The position numbers were made by a program, and so were the translations under genes. DNA of 6,529 nt from Desulfobacula sp. Its GTDB lineage: Bacteria > Desulfobacterota > Desulfobacteria > Desulfobacterales > Desulfobacteraceae. The notes below the pieces were generated by a model. It was not told where the DNA came from and did not search any database. It worked only from the letters and a program-made list of their open reading frames with translations. Positions 4,613 through 6,529 of this stretch are shown piece by piece (position 1 is the stretch's first letter; each line of letters begins with the position of its first letter). The stretch spans positions 1 through 6,529 of the forward strand of contig JAOZRI010000137.1 in the NCBI GenBank assembly GCA_029940235.1, written 5' to 3'.

Positions 4613-6256
4613 ATGCTTCAAAAAACAGCAACACAAAAAAAAGTGTTTTTATATGACACTACCCTTAGGGATGGTATGCAGGGAGAAAATATTTTCTTCT
4701 CTCCTGAAGATAAGGTAAAGATCGCCAAACGTCTTGATCATGCAGGTATTCATTATATTGAAGGCGGATGGCCCGGATCTAATCCAGGAGCCAGTCATTT
4801 TTTTAAGCTTGCCAGAAAAATTAAATTTAAACATGCTAAATTAACAGCTTTTGGTGCGACCCGGCGACAGGGGAAAACCTGCAGAGAGGATGCAAATATT
4901 CAGGCATTAATAAGCAGCAATGCCCCGGTGGTTACAATTTTTGGAAAATCCTGGGATCTTCATGTTGAATCCATCATGGGAAATTCAAAAAATGAGAATC
5001 TTGCCATGATAAAAGAGAGTGTTGAATATATTTTAAAGCATGACCGTGAAATAATCTATGATGCAGAACATTTTTTTGACGGATATAAAGCCAATCGCGA
5101 ATATGCCTTAAAAACCCTTGAAGCTGCTGTTGATGGCGGCACTAACTGCTTAGTGCTGTGTGATACCAATGGTGGTACCCTGCCCTGTGACATTGAAATC
5201 ATCACACAAGAAACCATTGAGCATTTTAATTCTTACCTTCAGGCTAAAAGCGATATTCAAGTCAAAAACAGTCCTGAGCTTATTTTCGGGATTCACACCC
5301 ACAATGATGGTGCCATGGCAGTGGCAAACTCTGTCATGGCAGTACATGCAGGCGCCACCATGGTTCAAGGAACAATCAATGGTTATGGGGAGAGATGCGG
5401 CAATGCAGATCTTACTGCTGTGATCCCCATTCTTGCCCTTAAGATGAACCAGGACTGCATTACCAGCAAAAACCTTAAAAAACTTGTAAACCTGTCACGT
5501 TTTATCTCTGAAACTGCCAATGTTCCACCTGTAAACTCAAGACCTTTTGTGGGGAAAAGTGCTTTTGCACATAAAGGCGGGGTTCATGTAAGTGCTGTCA
5601 TGAAAAACCCCAGAGCCTATGAACATATTTCTCCAGATCTGATTGGCAATGAGCGCCGCGTTATTGTTTCAGAGCAGTCTGGTAAAAGTAATATTGAATA
5701 CAAGGCAAAAGAACTTGGAGTAAACCTTGGTAAAAAAGGCCTTAATGAACATCAGATTGTTAAAAACATCAAAGAGCTTGAAAATTATGGTTATGAATTT
5801 GATGCAGCAGAAGGATCGTTAAAGCTTATCATGGAAAAATTAACAGACCAGTATGTTCCCCATTTTGAACTTGAATCCTTCAGGGTTGTGGTGGAAAAAG
5901 ATAAGGAACGTCCCTGCTATTCCCATGCCATGATCAAAATCAGGGTAGGTGATAAGACTGAAATCACATCGGCAGAAGGAGACGGCCCTGTCAGCGCACT
6001 GGATAATGCTCTAAGAAAGGCACTTGCCACAATATTCCCACAAATTGATGATATGCATCTTGTGGACTTCAAGGTGCGTGTCATTGACGGCATGGATGGA
6101 ACTGATGCAAAGGTTCGTGTTCTTATTGAATCACGGGATGAAAACAATATTTTTTCCACTATTGGTGTGTCGGAAGATATTATTGAAGCAAGCTGGCAGG
6201 CTCTTGCTGATAGTTTTCAGTATAAGCTTTCATTGGATAATGGGAAAAAAAAATAA
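4613..6256 (+). CDS. cimA: (R)-Citramalate synthase
   Basis: The enzyme joins pyruvate and acetyl-CoA to (R)-citramalate, the entry to the threonine-independent route to 2-oxobutyrate and so to isoleucine. It belongs to the HMG-CoA-lyase-like TIM-barrel family with LeuA and NifV. The 547-residue protein shows LYDTTLRDGMQGE (13-25, with Arg19 and metal ligand Asp20), EGGWPGSNPG (50-59), IYDAEHFFDGYKAN (148-161), GIHTHNDGAMA (His228 and His230, metal ligands) and NGYGERCGNADL (256-267). A C-terminal LeuA-dimer-type allosteric domain spans about 405-540 and usually binds the end product, isoleucine. GGWPGSNP and AEHFFDG mark the long, Geobacter-type CimA rather than the methanogen type or LeuA, which is the next gene. 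It follows ilvN by 106 nt. Homocitrate synthase is a remote alternative. Confidence 0.93.
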   Translation: MLQKTATQKKVFLYDTTLRDGMQGENIFFSPEDKVKIAKRLDHAGIHYIEGGWPGSNPGASHFFKLARKIKFKHAKLTAFGATRRQGKTCREDANIQALISSNAPVVTIFGKSWDLHVESIMGNSKNENLAMIKESVEYILKHDREIIYDAEHFFDGYKANREYALKTLEAAVDGGTNCLVLCDTNGGTLPCDIEIITQETIEHFNSYLQAKSDIQVKNSPELIFGIHTHNDGAMAVANSVMAVHAGATMVQGTINGYGERCGNADLTAVIPILALKMNQDCITSKNLKKLVNLSRFISETANVPPVNSRPFVGKSAFAHKGGVHVSAVMKNPRAYEHISPDLIGNERRVIVSEQSGKSNIEYKAKELGVNLGKKGLNEHQIVKNIKELENYGYEFDAAEGSLKLIMEKLTDQYVPHFELESFRVVVEKDKERPCYSHAMIKIRVGDKTEITSAEGDGPVSALDNALRKALATIFPQIDDMHLVDFKVRVIDGMDGTDAKVRVLIESRDENNIFSTIGVSEDIIEASWQALADSFQYKLSLDNGKKK

Positions 6257-6324
6257 TAAATTAATAATTGGAATTATCTTCAATTTAAGATTAAAAATTT
6301 TGAATTAAATAAAGGCAAATTATC

Positions 6325-6529
6325 ATGACTAAAAACAGTGAAATCATTATTTTCGACACAACATTAAGAGATGGGGAGCAATCTCCCGGTGCTTCCATGA
6401 ACCAGGCTGAAAAGCTTCGCATTGCCACCCAGCTTGAAACACTTGGGGTCAATGTCATAGAAGCCGGATTTCCAGCTGCATCCGAAGGGGATTTTAAAGC
6501 AGTTCAAGCCATTGCACGAAACCTTAAAA
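6325..6529 (+). CDS. leuA: 2-Isopropylmalate synthase, N-terminal part (cut by window edge)
   Basis: The enzyme condenses 2-oxoisovalerate with acetyl-CoA, the committed step of leucine synthesis. Only 68 complete codons are present; the ORF is open at the right edge, so the truncation is due to the window and not to a mutation. The visible residues start [20 protein letters not shown] and carry the TIM-barrel signature [14 protein letters not shown] (11-24, catalytic Arg and metal-binding Asp), followed by [20 protein letters not shown] and [17 protein letters not shown] and EAGFPAAS are typical of LeuA, in contrast to DGMQGE and EGGWPGSNP in the neighbouring CimA paralogue. AAAGG (6311-6315) sits 9 nt before ATG. 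It follows cimA by 68 nt with no terminator between them, so the two are probably co-transcribed. Homocitrate synthase (NifV) is possible but less likely in this operon. Confidence 0.92.
   Translation, partial: MTKNSEIIIFDTTLRDGEQSPGASMNQAEKLRIATQLETLGVNVIEAGFPAASEGDFKAVQAIARNLK

Overview
This window carries the front part of a branched-chain amino acid operon from an AT-rich bacterium. The order on the + strand is: leader peptide with attenuator, ilvD, ilvB, ilvN, cimA, leuA (cut by the right edge). The gene set, the type of CimA (threonine-independent isoleucine route) and an E. coli-like, probably [4Fe-4S] dihydroxyacid dehydratase suggest an anaerobe. My best guess is a deltaproteobacterium (Desulfobacterota, sulfate-reducer-like). 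That assignment is inference; nothing in the window fixes the taxon.

Positions 1-232 are an AT-rich intergenic region. The left edge holds what looks like the first six codons of a divergent gene on the - strand, with a good Shine-Dalgarno. A 16-bp near-palindrome at 79-94 sits inside a weak - strand promoter and could be its operator. A + strand promoter (about 179-207) precedes the operon.

Positions 233-387 are the most interesting part: a ribosome-mediated transcription attenuator that can be read base by base. A 27-residue leader peptide has 15 branched-chain residues (8 Ile, 4 Leu, 3 Val), including three consecutive Ile codons. It overlaps a protector hairpin, is followed by a 14-position antiterminator pairing (one mismatch), and then by a strong intrinsic terminator. 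The three structures are mutually exclusive in the way known from the enteric ilv, leu, his and trp leaders. A nine-base Shine-Dalgarno-like match lies inside the leader ORF, just before the Ile triplet.

Positions 420-6529 hold the enzymes. IlvB and IlvN are the catalytic and regulatory subunits of acetohydroxyacid synthase. IlvD dehydrates the dihydroxy acids made further along the same pathway. CimA makes citramalate from pyruvate and acetyl-CoA, feeding 2-oxobutyrate into isoleucine synthesis. LeuA opens the leucine branch. The ketol-acid reductoisomerase gene ilvC, often next to ilvN, is not in the window. Having cimA and leuA downstream of an Ile/Leu/Val-rich leader would let one attenuator control all three products.

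Between ilvB and ilvN lies a 126-bp imperfect palindrome with perfect 17-bp terminal inverted repeats (3850-3975). It looks like a REP- or MITE-type element inserted between the two genes of one enzyme complex. Smaller AT-rich inverted repeats lie upstream of the operon promoter and between ilvN and cimA.
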